From Burkholderia sp. Bp9143 (GTDB lineage: Bacteria > Pseudomonadota > Gammaproteobacteria > Burkholderiales > Burkholderiaceae), in contig NZ_QTPO01000013.1 in NCBI RefSeq assembly GCF_003853645.1, positions 1 through 64,000 on the forward strand: a DNA stretch of 64,000 bases. Reading direction: 5' to 3'. The first letter of the stretch is position 1; each line of letters opens with the position of its first letter. The translations under genes were made by a program, and so were the position numbers. Under the pieces are notes generated by a model, which worked only from the letters and a program-made list of their open reading frames with translations, was not told the origin of the DNA and made no database searches. Shown one piece after another: positions 28,862 through 37,591 of the stretch.

Positions 28862-29512
28862 CTACTTCGCCGGATCGAAGCCTTCAGGCCTGGAGGGCAG
28901 TTCCTCGACCGATACCACCGGACGAGGCTGGCTGGCGTCCTGATCCGGGATGGCCTGGACGATCATCGCGAACAGTCTTTCCAGGTCTTCTTCCAGTTTT
29001 TCGCCTTCGAACGGATCGCGATTCGCTGCAAAGGCGGCGTCGATCTCGGCCCAGTCGTCCCGCGTCAACAGGCGTTTGGCGGCCGGCAGGATCAGTGTTT
29101 CTTCCAGGCACCGATGGTCCGCATGGAACTCCGCATAATCGTCCATCAGCGCGCCCAGCGTGTGAAGCGCGGAGGCGCCCTTCAGCTCGTACCGGGTCAG
29201 CGCATGCTCGAGATTTCTCAACTTCAAGTCGCCTTGAGCGTGCTGAGCCTCCAGTTCATCGAGAACGCCGTCGAACTCGCTGGTTCGCTCCCGCAACGGC
29301 GTGAACAGGTAGCGATCCTCTTTGGGATGATGGATCTGCTGCGGGTATTCCCGAATGTAGTAAAGCATGGCCCGAAACACGATGAGGCCCGGAACGGGGG
29401 CACCGGCAACGAGCAGATGAACGAAGCGTCGCATGCCGTCGATGACGGTCGACAACTGGACGTGTTCGTGGAGGATCACGGCGACTGCGCTACGCGGCCC
29501 GAGATACGGCAT
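28862..29512 (-). CDS. Hemerythrin HHE-domain protein
   Basis: A 216-residue soluble protein with a four-helix hemerythrin domain over residues 1-160. The iron-ligand pattern is visible in ILHEHVQLSTVIDGM, the QQIHHPKEDRYLFTPL segment and YAEFHADHRCLEETLILP. Such bacterial proteins bind O2 or NO at a di-iron site, or store iron. The start at 29512 has GGAG 7 bases upstream and begins at MPYLGPRS. The longer frame to 29659 is rejected because it would run across the FNR-type box. It lies downstream of two cytochrome genes on the same strand, fitting an oxygen- or NO-response group. Confidence 0.87.
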   Translation of the reverse strand: MPYLGPRSAVAVILHEHVQLSTVIDGMRRFVHLLVAGAPVPGLIVFRAMLYYIREYPQQIHHPKEDRYLFTPLRERTSEFDGVLDELEAQHAQGDLKLRNLEHALTRYELKGASALHTLGALMDDYAEFHADHRCLEETLILPAAKRLLTRDDWAEIDAAFAANRDPFEGEKLEEDLERLFAMIVQAIPDQDASQPRPVVSVEELPSRPEGFDPAK

Positions 29513-29645
29513 GTCACACTCCACGGCGGTAACGGAACAACCAGCGGTTTGCGGCCCACTCCGACAGCAAGCACGAAACCCTGTTTCGATACTTCCATAT
29601 TGGTCGTTGCACCGCTCGCCATCAAAGCGCGCGAACACCGCGGCG

Positions 29646-29659
29646 TTGACGAAGATCAA
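29646..29659. promoter_or_regulatory. FNR/ANR-type box upstream of the hemerythrin gene
   Basis: TTGACGAAGATCAA matches the consensus. Used leftward at -41.5 it predicts a start near 29611 and a 99-base leader. Confidence 0.6.
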
Positions 29660-29781
29660 CGGACGGTGCTGCGTATTCGTCAGGCGGTCGCTTCATGCGA
29701 CGAAAGGTTGGGCGGCTGTTTTGCTGTCCTCGCAATCACGAGGCGGCGACGCCCCGGCCACCATGCGCCATGTTTCCCGCT

Positions 29782-30348
29782 TCAGCCGATATCCTTCGCC
29801 TGAACCTCGTGCCGGCCTGAACGCGTCGGCCAGGGGAGGATGCGCGGAAGAATGTTTTTCGTGTGGATCAGACGATGCGCCAGCGCGCCCAGGACGTGCA
29901 GGCCGACCAGCGCGGCGAGCCCGTATGCGGTCAGCGCATGCAGTTCTCCCAGCCAGTGCGACAGTTCGCGATTCCTGGGTACCAGGGTGGGCAGCGAGAA
30001 GAGCCCGAAGCAGCTGGCCGGGTGCCCGGCAGCATTCGTCTTCATCCACCCGAGCACCGGAATGGCGAGCATCAGCACATAGAGCAGCCCGTGGACGCTG
30101 CGTTCCGCGAAATGGTTCAGCGTGCCCGCCGGGTTGATCGACGCCGGCAGCCGGCGCCGCATGCGCAACCGATTGACGATGCGAATCGCCACGAGGCCGA
30201 GGATGGCGACGCCGATCGACTTGTGCAGGCTGACGAGGTCTTCGTTGTCGTCCAGCAGCAGGCCGACGATCAGGTTGCCGATCAGCGCGGCGGCCAGCAG
30301 CCAGTGCAGCAGGCTGATCGACAGCGGATAGCGGGTAACGTTTTTCAT
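29782..30348 (-). CDS. Cytochrome b561-family membrane protein
   Basis: A 188-residue di-haem membrane cytochrome of the CybB type with four spans. Haem-ligand His residues are visible in SISLLHWLLAA (span 1), DLVSLHKSIGVA (span 2), ELHALTAYGLAALVGLHVLG (spans 3 and 4). It would pass electrons between the quinone pool and periplasmic acceptors. It follows a b562-like gene by 39 bp, so membrane donor and periplasmic haem carrier are probably made together. The PmrA/QseB-like box at 30814 lies upstream of the pair. Confidence 0.9.
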   Translation of the reverse strand: MKNVTRYPLSISLLHWLLAAALIGNLIVGLLLDDNEDLVSLHKSIGVAILGLVAIRIVNRLRMRRRLPASINPAGTLNHFAERSVHGLLYVLMLAIPVLGWMKTNAAGHPASCFGLFSLPTLVPRNRELSHWLGELHALTAYGLAALVGLHVLGALAHRLIHTKNILPRILPWPTRSGRHEVQAKDIG

Positions 30349-30387
30349 GACGGAAATACCGGTTCGGTGTTCGGGAGCGTGCGCGGG

Positions 30388-30762
30388 TTACCCGAGCAGG
30401 TCGTGATAGTGCTTTCTCGATCCGTTGATCCGCCGCAGCGCCTGCTTGGCGGCCGACAGGTCATTGGCCTGGATCGCCCGGTCGACGTCGGCCAGTTCAC
30501 CCTGCAATGTGCGCATGCCTTCGTCGTAGGTCGGCTGATCGTCGCGATACCGCTGGCGGCCCGCCTGTTGCGCATCGCTTTCGAGCCGGGTCACGTAGCC
30601 TTTCATTTCCGGAATCGTCCGGCTGTTCATGGCCCCCTGCATCGCGTGCTTCATGTCCTTCATCAGCGTCTTGATCTCGCCGGCGCAGGCCGGCGCGGCG
30701 GCCACGGAAAGCAGCAGGCCCAGTGTCGCGCAGAAACGGAGTCGGAACGATAGCGTGTTCAT
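30388..30762 (-). CDS. Cytochrome b562-like periplasmic protein
   Basis: A 124-residue exported protein. A signal peptide (RFCATLGLLLSVAAAPACA, cut near residue 27) is followed by a four-helix bundle of about 97 residues. The expected haem ligands of cytochrome b562 appear in place: a Met in LMKDM near the mature N-terminus and a His in SRKHYHDLLG at the extreme C-terminus. It is upstream of and probably co-transcribed with the b561 membrane cytochrome, and divergent from the two-component system. Haem binding is inferred from ligand position. Confidence 0.8.
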   Translation of the reverse strand: MNTLSFRLRFCATLGLLLSVAAAPACAGEIKTLMKDMKHAMQGAMNSRTIPEMKGYVTRLESDAQQAGRQRYRDDQPTYDEGMRTLQGELADVDRAIQANDLSAAKQALRRINGSRKHYHDLLG

Positions 30763-30813
30763 GGTCGTCGATTCGATTGCGAGTGTCGGTGACCGCGACC
30801 TTAGGGCGCCGAC

Positions 30814-30830
30814 GTTAACGGATTCTTAAG
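30814..30830. promoter_or_regulatory. PmrA/QseB-like response-regulator box
   Basis: GTTAACGGATTCTTAAG consists of two half-sites GTTAAC and CTTAAG with a 5-bp spacer, close to the YTTAAK-N5-YTTAAK pattern bound by PmrA/QseB-type regulators. It sits between the divergent cytochrome pair and the two-component operon and could control both. A similar element lies before the DUF4148 gene. Confidence 0.6.
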
Positions 30831-30926
30831 GACCTGATTTTTCCGCGACCGGCTTGATGCCCGCCCGCGCCTGCGGTTATCGTGCCGCAATGGACGCGAT
30901 GTCCGGATGAACAGGAGCTGGGCACC

Positions 30927-31589
30927 ATGCGGGTGTTACTCGTGGAAGACGACAAGCTGATCGGCAGCGGGGTGGAAGACGGCCTGATCGAGGCCGGCAT
31001 GACGGTCGACTGGGCGCACGACGGCAGGCATGCGCAGCTCGCGCTCGAAACCACGCCGTATGATCTCGTCGTGCTCGATCTCGGCCTGCCCCGCATGTCG
31101 GGAACCGAATTGCTCGACTGGGTTCGCAAGCGCGGCGACCATACGCCGGTGCTGGTGATGACCGCGCGCGACACTGTCGCCGACCGCGTGAGCGGCTTGA
31201 GCGCGGGCGCCGACGACTACATCGGCAAGCCGTTCGACCTGACCGAGCTGATCGCCCGCTGTCGTGCGCTCGTGCGGCGCTCGCAGGGCCGCAGTACCGA
31301 CACGATCGACTATGGCGACCTGTCGGTCGATCCCGCGCTGATGACGGTGACGCGCGGCACCGAACGGATCGCACTGACGTCGCGCGAATGCGCGTTGCTG
31401 GTCGAGCTGCTGGCGAACCAGGGGCGCCCGCTGTCGCGCGCGCAGCTTCAGGACCGGCTCTACGGCTGGAACGAAGAAATCGAAAGCAATGCGATCGAAG
31501 TGCATGTGTCGAATCTGCGCAAGAAACTGGGGGCCGAATTGATCCGGACGATTCGCGGCGTCGGTTACGTGGTGGAGAAGGTGTCGTGA
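30927..31589 (+). CDS. OmpR/PmrA/QseB-type response regulator
   Basis: A 220-residue regulator with receiver domain (Asp51 as phospho-acceptor in LVVLDLGLP, Lys in DDYIGKP) and a winged-helix domain ending TIRGVGYVVEKVS. The sequence style (MRVLLVEDDKLIGSGVEDGL, VDWAHDGRHAQLAL) is that of the QseB/PmrA/TctD group. The ATG at 30927 has AGGAG about 9 bases upstream; earlier in-frame codons have no such signal. Its stop overlaps the kinase start (TGATG). Likely targets are itself, the cytochrome pair and the DUF4148 gene, from shared box motifs. Confidence 0.92.
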   Translation: MRVLLVEDDKLIGSGVEDGLIEAGMTVDWAHDGRHAQLALETTPYDLVVLDLGLPRMSGTELLDWVRKRGDHTPVLVMTARDTVADRVSGLSAGADDYIGKPFDLTELIARCRALVRRSQGRSTDTIDYGDLSVDPALMTVTRGTERIALTSRECALLVELLANQGRPLSRAQLQDRLYGWNEEIESNAIEVHVSNLRKKLGAELIRTIRGVGYVVEKVS

Positions 31590-32938
31590 TGCGCTCGATC
31601 CGGCAACGGCTCACCTTGCTCGTGCTGTCGGGAGTCGTGGCGGTCTGGGGGTACTCGCTGGTGTCGAGCTACCGCCAGGCGATTCACGAAGCGGAGGAAT
31701 GGGACGACGCCCGCATCGAGCAGATCGCCCGGGCGTTCGCCGCGCTCGGTGCATCCGATCTCCCGGTCTTCGCGGACATCGTTCTCGGTTCGTCCGAAGA
31801 CGACGATGGCGACAACGATGCAGCGCCGCGCATGCTGTATCAGGTCAGTGACGCGGGCGGACGCATCCTGGCCGCCAGCCCCGGCCTTGCGTCGCTCGAC
31901 CTGCCGGTGTTTCCCGCGGCGGCATCGAGCCCGCTCCGGTTCGGCAATCCGAAGTGGCACGCGTACGTGCTGACCGATGCCGCGCACGGCCGCACCGTGC
32001 GTATCTTCGAGCAACGCACGCACCGCTCGGACCTGTCCGCGGAGGTCGCGCGCCGCGTCGCCCGACCGCTCGCATTCGCGTTGCCCGTGCTGGCCGTATT
32101 GATCTGGCTGGCGATCGGCCGCAGCCTGACGCCACTGCGGACGCTGTCCGAGGCGATCGCGGCACGTTCGCCCGACAGCCTGGATGCCATCGGCGCGAAG
32201 GGCATTCCCGACGAGGTGCGGCCGCTGGTCGCCGCACTGAACACGTTGTTGCAACGTCTGCGCGGCTCGCTCGATCGCGAGCGCGCATTCACCAGCGACG
32301 CGGCACACGAGCTCAAGACCCCGCTTGCCGCGCTCAAGGTTCAGGCGCAGGTCGCGCTCACGGCGCGCGATCCGGACCGTCAGCGGCGCGCGATGCAACG
32401 GGTCGTCGAGGGCGTCGACCGAAGCACGCATCTGGCGGATCAGCTGCTTGCACTGGCCCGACTCGACGAGACGGTGCCGATGCCCGGCGAGGCCGTCGAT
32501 CTCGCGTGCGTGGTGCAGACCAGCATCAACGACCATCAGGCGCGCGCGGATCGCAAGCGGATCTCGCTGATTTCACACGTCGACGGCCCGGTCATCGCAC
32601 ATGCGCCGTCGACGCTGGTGCGCGTCCTGCTCGACAACCTCGTCGACAACGCGATCAAGTACGGCCGCGAGCAGGGGCGCGTCGAAATCGCGTCGTGGCA
32701 GGATGCCGGCGCGATCAGCCTCCAGGTCCGGGACGACGGTGTCGGCGTGTCGAACGAGGATCTGTCCCGACTGCAGGACCGATTCTTTCGCGGGACGGAT
32801 CACGACGAAAGCGGCAGCGGCCTGGGGTTGTCCATCGTCGCGCGCATCGTGGCCAAGCTCGGCGGGCGTCTGACGTACGTCGACGGGTTGGACAGCAACG
32901 GGTTCGGTGTGCGCGTGACGTTGCCGTTGCCGGCTTGA
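31589..32938 (+). CDS. QseC/PmrB-type sensor histidine kinase
   Basis: A 449-residue inner-membrane kinase. Two membrane spans (about 8-28 and 160-178) enclose a periplasmic sensor with an acidic cluster, SSEDDDGDNDAAP (about 68-80), which could bind cations. A HAMP-like linker leads to the dimerisation domain with His240 in DAAHELKTPLAAL, then the ATPase domain with LVDNAIKYG, RDDGVGVS and SGLGLSIV. The acidic periplasmic patch recalls metal-sensing PmrB/PhoQ-type kinases. The ATG at 31589 overlaps the regulator's stop; a GTG three bases earlier is an alternative. Confidence 0.92.
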   Translation: MRSIRQRLTLLVLSGVVAVWGYSLVSSYRQAIHEAEEWDDARIEQIARAFAALGASDLPVFADIVLGSSEDDDGDNDAAPRMLYQVSDAGGRILAASPGLASLDLPVFPAAASSPLRFGNPKWHAYVLTDAAHGRTVRIFEQRTHRSDLSAEVARRVARPLAFALPVLAVLIWLAIGRSLTPLRTLSEAIAARSPDSLDAIGAKGIPDEVRPLVAALNTLLQRLRGSLDRERAFTSDAAHELKTPLAALKVQAQVALTARDPDRQRRAMQRVVEGVDRSTHLADQLLALARLDETVPMPGEAVDLACVVQTSINDHQARADRKRISLISHVDGPVIAHAPSTLVRVLLDNLVDNAIKYGREQGRVEIASWQDAGAISLQVRDDGVGVSNEDLSRLQDRFFRGTDHDESGSGLGLSIVARIVAKLGGRLTYVDGLDSNGFGVRVTLPLPA

Positions 32939-33000
32939 CCGGAGCCGGCGATTCCGGGTCCGCCCCTGTCTTTCGCGTGCGATGTGTTCGCGGATGCGCA

Positions 33001-33017
33001 GTTAACATTGCCTTCAG
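33001..33017. promoter_or_regulatory. Second PmrA/QseB-like box
   Basis: GTTAACATTGCCTTCAG has the same GTTAAC-N5-CTTNAG layout as the box at 30814. It lies 77 bp before the DUF4148 ATG, suggesting that this gene belongs to the regulon of the adjacent two-component system. Confidence 0.5.
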
Positions 33018-33093
33018 CTTGAGCGGAGCATCCTGTCTCCATGGCAGAAGAGGTGTTCTCGGATGCCGACCCTGTTCACAGGAGGTCAAGATC

Positions 33094-33414
33094 ATGAAAT
33101 TCGTTATCCGTACCATCATGCTGGCGGCAGTCGTCGTCCCCGCGTTCGCATCGGCAGCTCAATCGAACAGCGGCCCGACCCGGGCAGAGGTTCGCGCCCA
33201 GATCGTGCAGGCCGAGCAGGCCGGTTACAACCCGGCCCGCAAGGACATTCACTATCCGCAATCGATCCAGCAGGCCGAGGCACGCATCCGGTCTTCGGAA
33301 TCGACGCAGCAAGCCGATGCATCGGGCTATGGGCCGGCACCGGCGGCAGGGGGCGACGCCGGGGCTGCGGTCCAGAGCCATGCGGCGGCGCAACGGTTGT
33401 ACGTGCATCATTGA
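33094..33414 (+). CDS. DUF4148 small exported protein
   Basis: A 106-residue protein with signal peptide (MKFVIRTIMLAAVVVPAFASA) and the DUF4148 signature SGPTRAEVRAQIVQAEQAGY followed by NPARKDIHYPQSIQQAE. This family is expanded in Burkholderia and relatives and is often strongly regulated by copper or envelope stress, but its function is unknown. A perfect AGGAGG precedes the ATG. Position directly after the kinase and a shared regulatory box connect it to the two-component system. Confidence 0.88.
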   Translation: MKFVIRTIMLAAVVVPAFASAAQSNSGPTRAEVRAQIVQAEQAGYNPARKDIHYPQSIQQAEARIRSSESTQQADASGYGPAPAAGGDAGAAVQSHAAAQRLYVHH

Positions 33415-33967
33415 CGTCACGCGCGCGAGCGCGGGTCGACCCGCGCTCGATATGACTTGCCGGCACTGTCGCCGACTCGCGTAGCGCGCGGTGTCAGTCG
33501 TCAGCCCTCTCGAGCACGTTCCGCGTGAGATAGACGATCGTGGCGAACGGCACGGTACGTCGCGAACGTATTCAGCCGTCGTTCCGATCACAAACAGCAT
33601 GCAAATTTCGACTGGGTCTGTTCGAATCCGTGCATACGGGCCGCGGCCATGACGCCGCTAGGCAATCGCCTCGCGCCGCGTGAGCGACACCGAAGATCGG
33701 GATCCGGCGTGCATCGATGACGCCAGCCGCCGATTCGCGGAATGAACCAGTTGGGTAATTTGGTGCGCCGGCGCGCGCTGCGAATGGGCAACCGCCGCAG
33801 CCGGCCCCGGCTCATGCACCGAAATGAGGAATGCGGTCCGCCGGAATTTCCGCCCGGTGCCGGTCCGGCAAGCATTTCACGGCGATGGCCCGGTTTTTGC
33901 TGGAGTAGCCCTGGCCGCGCAACGGTTGCGCGTTGCCCGACGACCTACCAGACAAGGAAGATTCACC
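33415..33967. other. 550-bp intergenic region with a palindrome
   Basis: No credible gene. Near its right end, CGCGCAACGGTTGCGCG (33916-33932) is an inverted repeat with 8-bp arms and a single central base, 36 bp before the start of the ABC-transporter operon. The position suits an operator of a LacI-, GntR- or TetR-like repressor, but no such gene is adjacent. Confidence 0.45.
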
Positions 33968-34774
33968 GTGAGCCCGACGACTCGACCGTTCCCCCGCCGC
34001 ACCTGGCTGGCTGCGCTGATCGCAGCCCCCGTGATGGCACTGTTCGCTGCCGCGCCGGCGCATGCCGACGCGCTCGACACCATCGCGAAAAACGGCGCGC
34101 TGCGCGTCGCGGTGCCTGAAGACTATCCGCCTTTCGGCTCGGTCGGTACGGACATGCAGCCGCAGGGCTATGACATCGACATGGCCGAACTGCTCGCCAA
34201 GTCGCTCGGCGTGAAGCTGAAGCTGGTGCCCGTGAACAGTGCGAACCGGATTCCGTACCTGACGACCAACAAGGTCGACATGGTGATCTCGTCGCTCGGC
34301 AAGACGCCGGAGCGCGAGAAGGTCATCGACTTCTCGAGCGCGTACGCACCGTATTTCCAGGGTGTGTTCGGGCCGTCCGACATGAAGGTGAGCACGCCCG
34401 CCGACCTGACCGGCAAGACGGTCGGCGCCACCCGCGGCGCGCTCGAGGAGATCGCGCTGTCGCAGCTCGCGCCGAACGCGACGATCAAGCGCTTCGAGGA
34501 CAACAACGCGACGATCCAGGCGTTCCTGTCGGGGCAAGTGCAGCTGATCGCCGCCGGCAACATCGTCGCGGCGGCGATTCTCGCGAAGAATCCGCCGCGC
34601 AGGCCCGAGGTCAAGTTCGTGATCAAGAATTCGCCGTGCTTCGTCGGCGTCAACAAGAACGAACCGCGCCTGCTCGCGAGGATCGACGACACGATCGCGC
34701 ATGCGAAGCAGGACGGCACGCTGGGCGCGATGTCGAGGAAGTGGCTCGGCCAGCCGTTGCCGGCCGGACTGTAA
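33968..34774 (+). CDS. Polar-amino-acid-type ABC transporter substrate-binding protein
   Basis: A 268-residue periplasmic SBP of the family-3 (SBP_bac_3) fold. A signal peptide (about 10-34, ending APAHA) precedes the mature start ALDTIAKNGALRVAVPEDYP. The segments YDIDMAELLAKSLGVKLKLV, KVDMVISSLGKTPEREKVIDF and TVGATRGALEEIAL are characteristic. A GTG start at 33968 follows AAGGA. It begins an operon with two permeases and an ATPase. The ligand is probably a polar amino acid or similar zwitterion; no feature narrows it further. Confidence 0.9.
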   Translation: MSPTTRPFPRRTWLAALIAAPVMALFAAAPAHADALDTIAKNGALRVAVPEDYPPFGSVGTDMQPQGYDIDMAELLAKSLGVKLKLVPVNSANRIPYLTTNKVDMVISSLGKTPEREKVIDFSSAYAPYFQGVFGPSDMKVSTPADLTGKTVGATRGALEEIALSQLAPNATIKRFEDNNATIQAFLSGQVQLIAAGNIVAAAILAKNPPRRPEVKFVIKNSPCFVGVNKNEPRLLARIDDTIAHAKQDGTLGAMSRKWLGQPLPAGL

Positions 34775-34863
34775 CGGATCGCAATGTCGCCTGATCCCTC
34801 GCCGCGGCCGGCACCAACGGCGCGGCGGGTGTCGTTGTCCGAACCCGAATCTACCCACTTCCC

Positions 34864-35550
34864 ATGAGCTACCAGCTTCAATTCGGCGAGCTCGCCGATT
34901 ACGCCGGCGTGTTCGCGAGCGGCGCGGCGATCACGCTCGCGCTGACCGCGGTCGCGACCGTGCTCGGCGTGGCGCTCGGCGTGCTCGGCGCGGCCGCGTA
35001 CAGCGCCGACGCGCCCGCGGCCGTGCGGCTGCGCCCGCTGATCGGCGCGTACGTCGAGGCGGTTCGCAACACGCCATTCGTCGTCCAGCTGTTCTTCCTC
35101 TTTTTCGGCTTGCCGGCGCTCGGCGTGCACATCGACGAATACACGGCCGCGATCCTCGCGATGACGCTCAATCTCGGCGCGTACTCGGTCGAGATCGTGC
35201 GCGCGGGCGTCGCCGCCGTCCCGAACGGGCATCTGGAGGCGGCGTCCGCGCTGGCGATGTCGCGCGCGCAGATGCTGCGCCACGTCGTGCTGCCACAGGC
35301 GCTCGCCAAGGTGTTTCCCGCGCTGTCGAGCCAGATCGTGATCACGATGCTCGGTTCGGCGGTCGTGTCGCAGATCTCGGTGGCCGATCTGACCTATGCG
35401 GCGGGCTACATCCAGTCGCGCAACTTCCGCGCATTCGAGACGTATTTCGTCATCACGCTCGCGTATCTGGCGATGGCGCTGCTGCTGCGTGCGACGCTCG
35501 GCTCGATGGGGCGCCGCCTGTTCTCCCGTCGCGTGCGAGGTGCGCGATGA
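34864..35550 (+). CDS. Amino-acid ABC transporter permease (first subunit)
   Basis: A 228-residue HisM/HisQ-type inner-membrane subunit with about five spans. It carries the VEAVRNTPFVVQLFFLFFGL segment found in polar-amino-acid permeases and the EAA loop EAASALAMSRAQMLRHVVLP that docks on the ATPase. It overlaps the next permease by 4 bp (ATGA), so the two are translationally coupled and form a heterodimeric channel. Confidence 0.93.
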   Translation: MSYQLQFGELADYAGVFASGAAITLALTAVATVLGVALGVLGAAAYSADAPAAVRLRPLIGAYVEAVRNTPFVVQLFFLFFGLPALGVHIDEYTAAILAMTLNLGAYSVEIVRAGVAAVPNGHLEAASALAMSRAQMLRHVVLPQALAKVFPALSSQIVITMLGSAVVSQISVADLTYAAGYIQSRNFRAFETYFVITLAYLAMALLLRATLGSMGRRLFSRRVRGAR

Positions 35551-36197
35551 CCGATTTCACGTTCGGGCAGATTCTCGCGAACCTGCTGCTGGCCGCGCGC
35601 TGGACGATCGTGCTGTCGATCGTGTCGTTCCTGTCCGGCGGCCTCGTCGGCCTCGGGCTGCTCGTGATGCGCGTGTCGGGCTCGAAGGTGCTGCGCGGCG
35701 GCGCGAAGCTGTACATCGAGATATTCCAGGGCACCCCGTTGCTGATGCAGCTGTTCATCGTGTTCTTCGGCCTGCCGCTCGTCGGTCTCGACGTGCCGCC
35801 GTGGGTCGCGGCCACGGCAGGGCTCACGTTCTTCACCAGCGCGTATCTCGCGGAGATCTGGCGCGGCTGCGTCGAGGCGGTGCCGAAGGGGCAGTGGGAG
35901 GCGTCGGCGAGCCTGGCCATGAGCTACGTCGAGCAGTTGCGGCACGTGATCCTGCCGCAGGCCGCGCGCATCGCGATCGCGCCGACCGTCGGCTTCGGCG
36001 TGCAGGCCGTGAAGGACACGGCGCTGGTGTCGATCATCGGCTTCACGGAGCTGACGAAGGTCGGCATCGCGATCTCGAACGCGACGTTCCGGCCGTTCGT
36101 CGTGTACGGCCTCGTCGCGCTGATCTATTTCGCGCTCTGTTATCCGCTTACCCGTTACGCGCGCACGTTGCAAAGGAGATGGCATGCCGCTCGTTGA
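35547..36197 (+). CDS. Amino-acid ABC transporter permease (second subunit)
   Basis: A 216-residue HisM/HisQ-type permease. YIEIFQGTPLLMQLFIVFFG and the EAA loop WEASASLAMSYVEQLRHVIL are typical. It overlaps both neighbours, the first permease by 4 bp and the ATPase by 14 bp, so stoichiometric synthesis is expected. It pairs with the preceding subunit in the membrane. Confidence 0.93.
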   Translation: MTDFTFGQILANLLLAARWTIVLSIVSFLSGGLVGLGLLVMRVSGSKVLRGGAKLYIEIFQGTPLLMQLFIVFFGLPLVGLDVPPWVAATAGLTFFTSAYLAEIWRGCVEAVPKGQWEASASLAMSYVEQLRHVILPQAARIAIAPTVGFGVQAVKDTALVSIIGFTELTKVGIAISNATFRPFVVYGLVALIYFALCYPLTRYARTLQRRWHAAR

Positions 36198-36933
36198 AAC
36201 CCGTGGTCTCGAAAAGAACTTCGGCACCCATCATGTGCTCAAGGGCATCGATTTCTCCGTCGAACGCGGGCAGGTCGTCTCGATCATCGGCCGCAGCGGC
36301 TCGGGCAAGAGCACGCTGCTGCGCACGCTCAACGGGCTCGAGAGCATCGACGCCGGCACGATCTCGATCGACGGCGAACGCGTCGATGCACGGCACGCGG
36401 ACCTGCGTGCGCTGCGGCTCAAGGTCGGCATGGTGTTCCAGCAATACAACCTGTTTCCGCATCTGAGCGCCGGGCAGAACGTGATGCTCGCGCAGTCGGT
36501 CGTGAAGAAGGCACACCGCCAGCAGGCGCGCGCGATCGCGGAGCTGATGCTCGAGCGCGTCGGCCTCGGCGACAAGTTCGACGCGTTTCCGGAGCAGTTG
36601 TCGGGCGGTCAGCAGCAGCGCGTCGCGATCGCGCGGGCGCTCGCGATGAAGCCGAGCGTGCTGCTGTGCGACGAAATCACGTCGGCGCTCGATCCCGAGC
36701 TCGTCGGTGAGGTGCTGGGTGTCGTCGAGCAGCTCGCGCGCGAGGACATGACGCTGATCATGGTCACGCACGAGATGAACTTCGCGCGTGCGGTGAGCGA
36801 CAGGATCGTGTTCATGCACCAGGGCAGGGTGTGGGAGAGCGGCACGGCCGACGAGATCTTCGAGCGGCCGCAGACGGTGGAGTTGACGCGGTTCCTGGGC
36901 AGCGTCCGGAACACGGAAGCCGTGGCGCGCTGA
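36184..36933 (+). CDS. Amino-acid ABC transporter ATP-binding protein
   Basis: A 249-residue GlnQ/HisP-type ATPase. Walker A is GRSGSGKST (about 36-44), the Q-loop region is GMVFQQYNLFPHLSAGQN, the signature is [19 protein letters not shown], and Walker B ends LLCDEITSALDPE. The Asp-Glu-Ile-Thr in place of the commoner DEPTSALD is a mild departure. It completes the first importer. AGGAG lies directly before the ATG within the permease gene. Confidence 0.94.
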   Translation: MPLVETRGLEKNFGTHHVLKGIDFSVERGQVVSIIGRSGSGKSTLLRTLNGLESIDAGTISIDGERVDARHADLRALRLKVGMVFQQYNLFPHLSAGQNVMLAQSVVKKAHRQQARAIAELMLERVGLGDKFDAFPEQLSGGQQQRVAIARALAMKPSVLLCDEITSALDPELVGEVLGVVEQLAREDMTLIMVTHEMNFARAVSDRIVFMHQGRVWESGTADEIFERPQTVELTRFLGSVRNTEAVAR

Positions 36934-37033
36934 TTCGCCGTGCGGGCGGGGTGCTGACATCGTCGCCCGGATCGTCGACAATCCGGCGAGTGCGCCGCGC
37001 CCGCGCGCGCCAAGCCGCCCGAGAGACGCTTCC

Positions 37034-37564
37034 ATGTCCGGAATAGCCATCCGATCCGCCAGCCTCGACGATGCGCAGGCGATCGCCGATTTTCACGTCA
37101 AGGTCTGGCGGCATACCTATCGCGATCTCGCGCCGGCGCAAGCGCATGCCGTCCTCGACGAGCACTATCGCGGCAGGAAATGGCGGGACAAGCTGGCGTC
37201 GAACGACCGCGACCAGCTGGTGCTCGTGGCGGAAACCGACGGCACGATCGTCGGCATCGGCGCGGCCGGCGCGCCGTCGGAGCCGATCTTCGGCGGCCGT
37301 GGCGAGATCAAGTTCCTGTATGTCGACCCCGGGTTCAAGCGTCGCGGCATCGGCCGCGCGCTGCTTGCGCAACTCGCAACGCATTTGCAGAAGATGGGGT
37401 ATCGCGGGGCGGCGTTGAGTGTCGTCACGGGAAACGACGCCGCGATCGCCTTTTATGCGTCGTTTGACGGCCGCCTGGCAGGCGAATTCGTCGATCCGGG
37501 GCCGATCTGGCGATCGCACAACATCGTGATGGTGTGGGACGACCTGGCGAGTCTCGTGACCTGA
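37034..37564 (+). CDS. GNAT-family N-acetyltransferase
   Basis: A 176-residue GNAT. The acetyl-CoA-binding motif A is IKFLYVDPGFKRRGIGRALL, followed by LVVTGNDAAIAFYASFDGRL-like motif B residues. It is of the RimI/Acetyltransf_1 type acting on small amines or peptides. It follows the transporter ATPase by 100 bp on the same strand and may acetylate the imported compound or its analogue. It converges with the LysR gene. Confidence 0.88.
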   Translation: MSGIAIRSASLDDAQAIADFHVKVWRHTYRDLAPAQAHAVLDEHYRGRKWRDKLASNDRDQLVLVAETDGTIVGIGAAGAPSEPIFGGRGEIKFLYVDPGFKRRGIGRALLAQLATHLQKMGYRGAALSVVTGNDAAIAFYASFDGRLAGEFVDPGPIWRSHNIVMVWDDLASLVT

Positions 37565-37591
37565 GTCCGCCCGCTGCCGCGCGCTCGCGCG

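Noticed and set aside
31388..31588. N-terminal extension of the histidine kinase frame
   Set aside because: It lies wholly inside the response regulator gene in another frame; the coupled start at 31589 gives a normal membrane segment.
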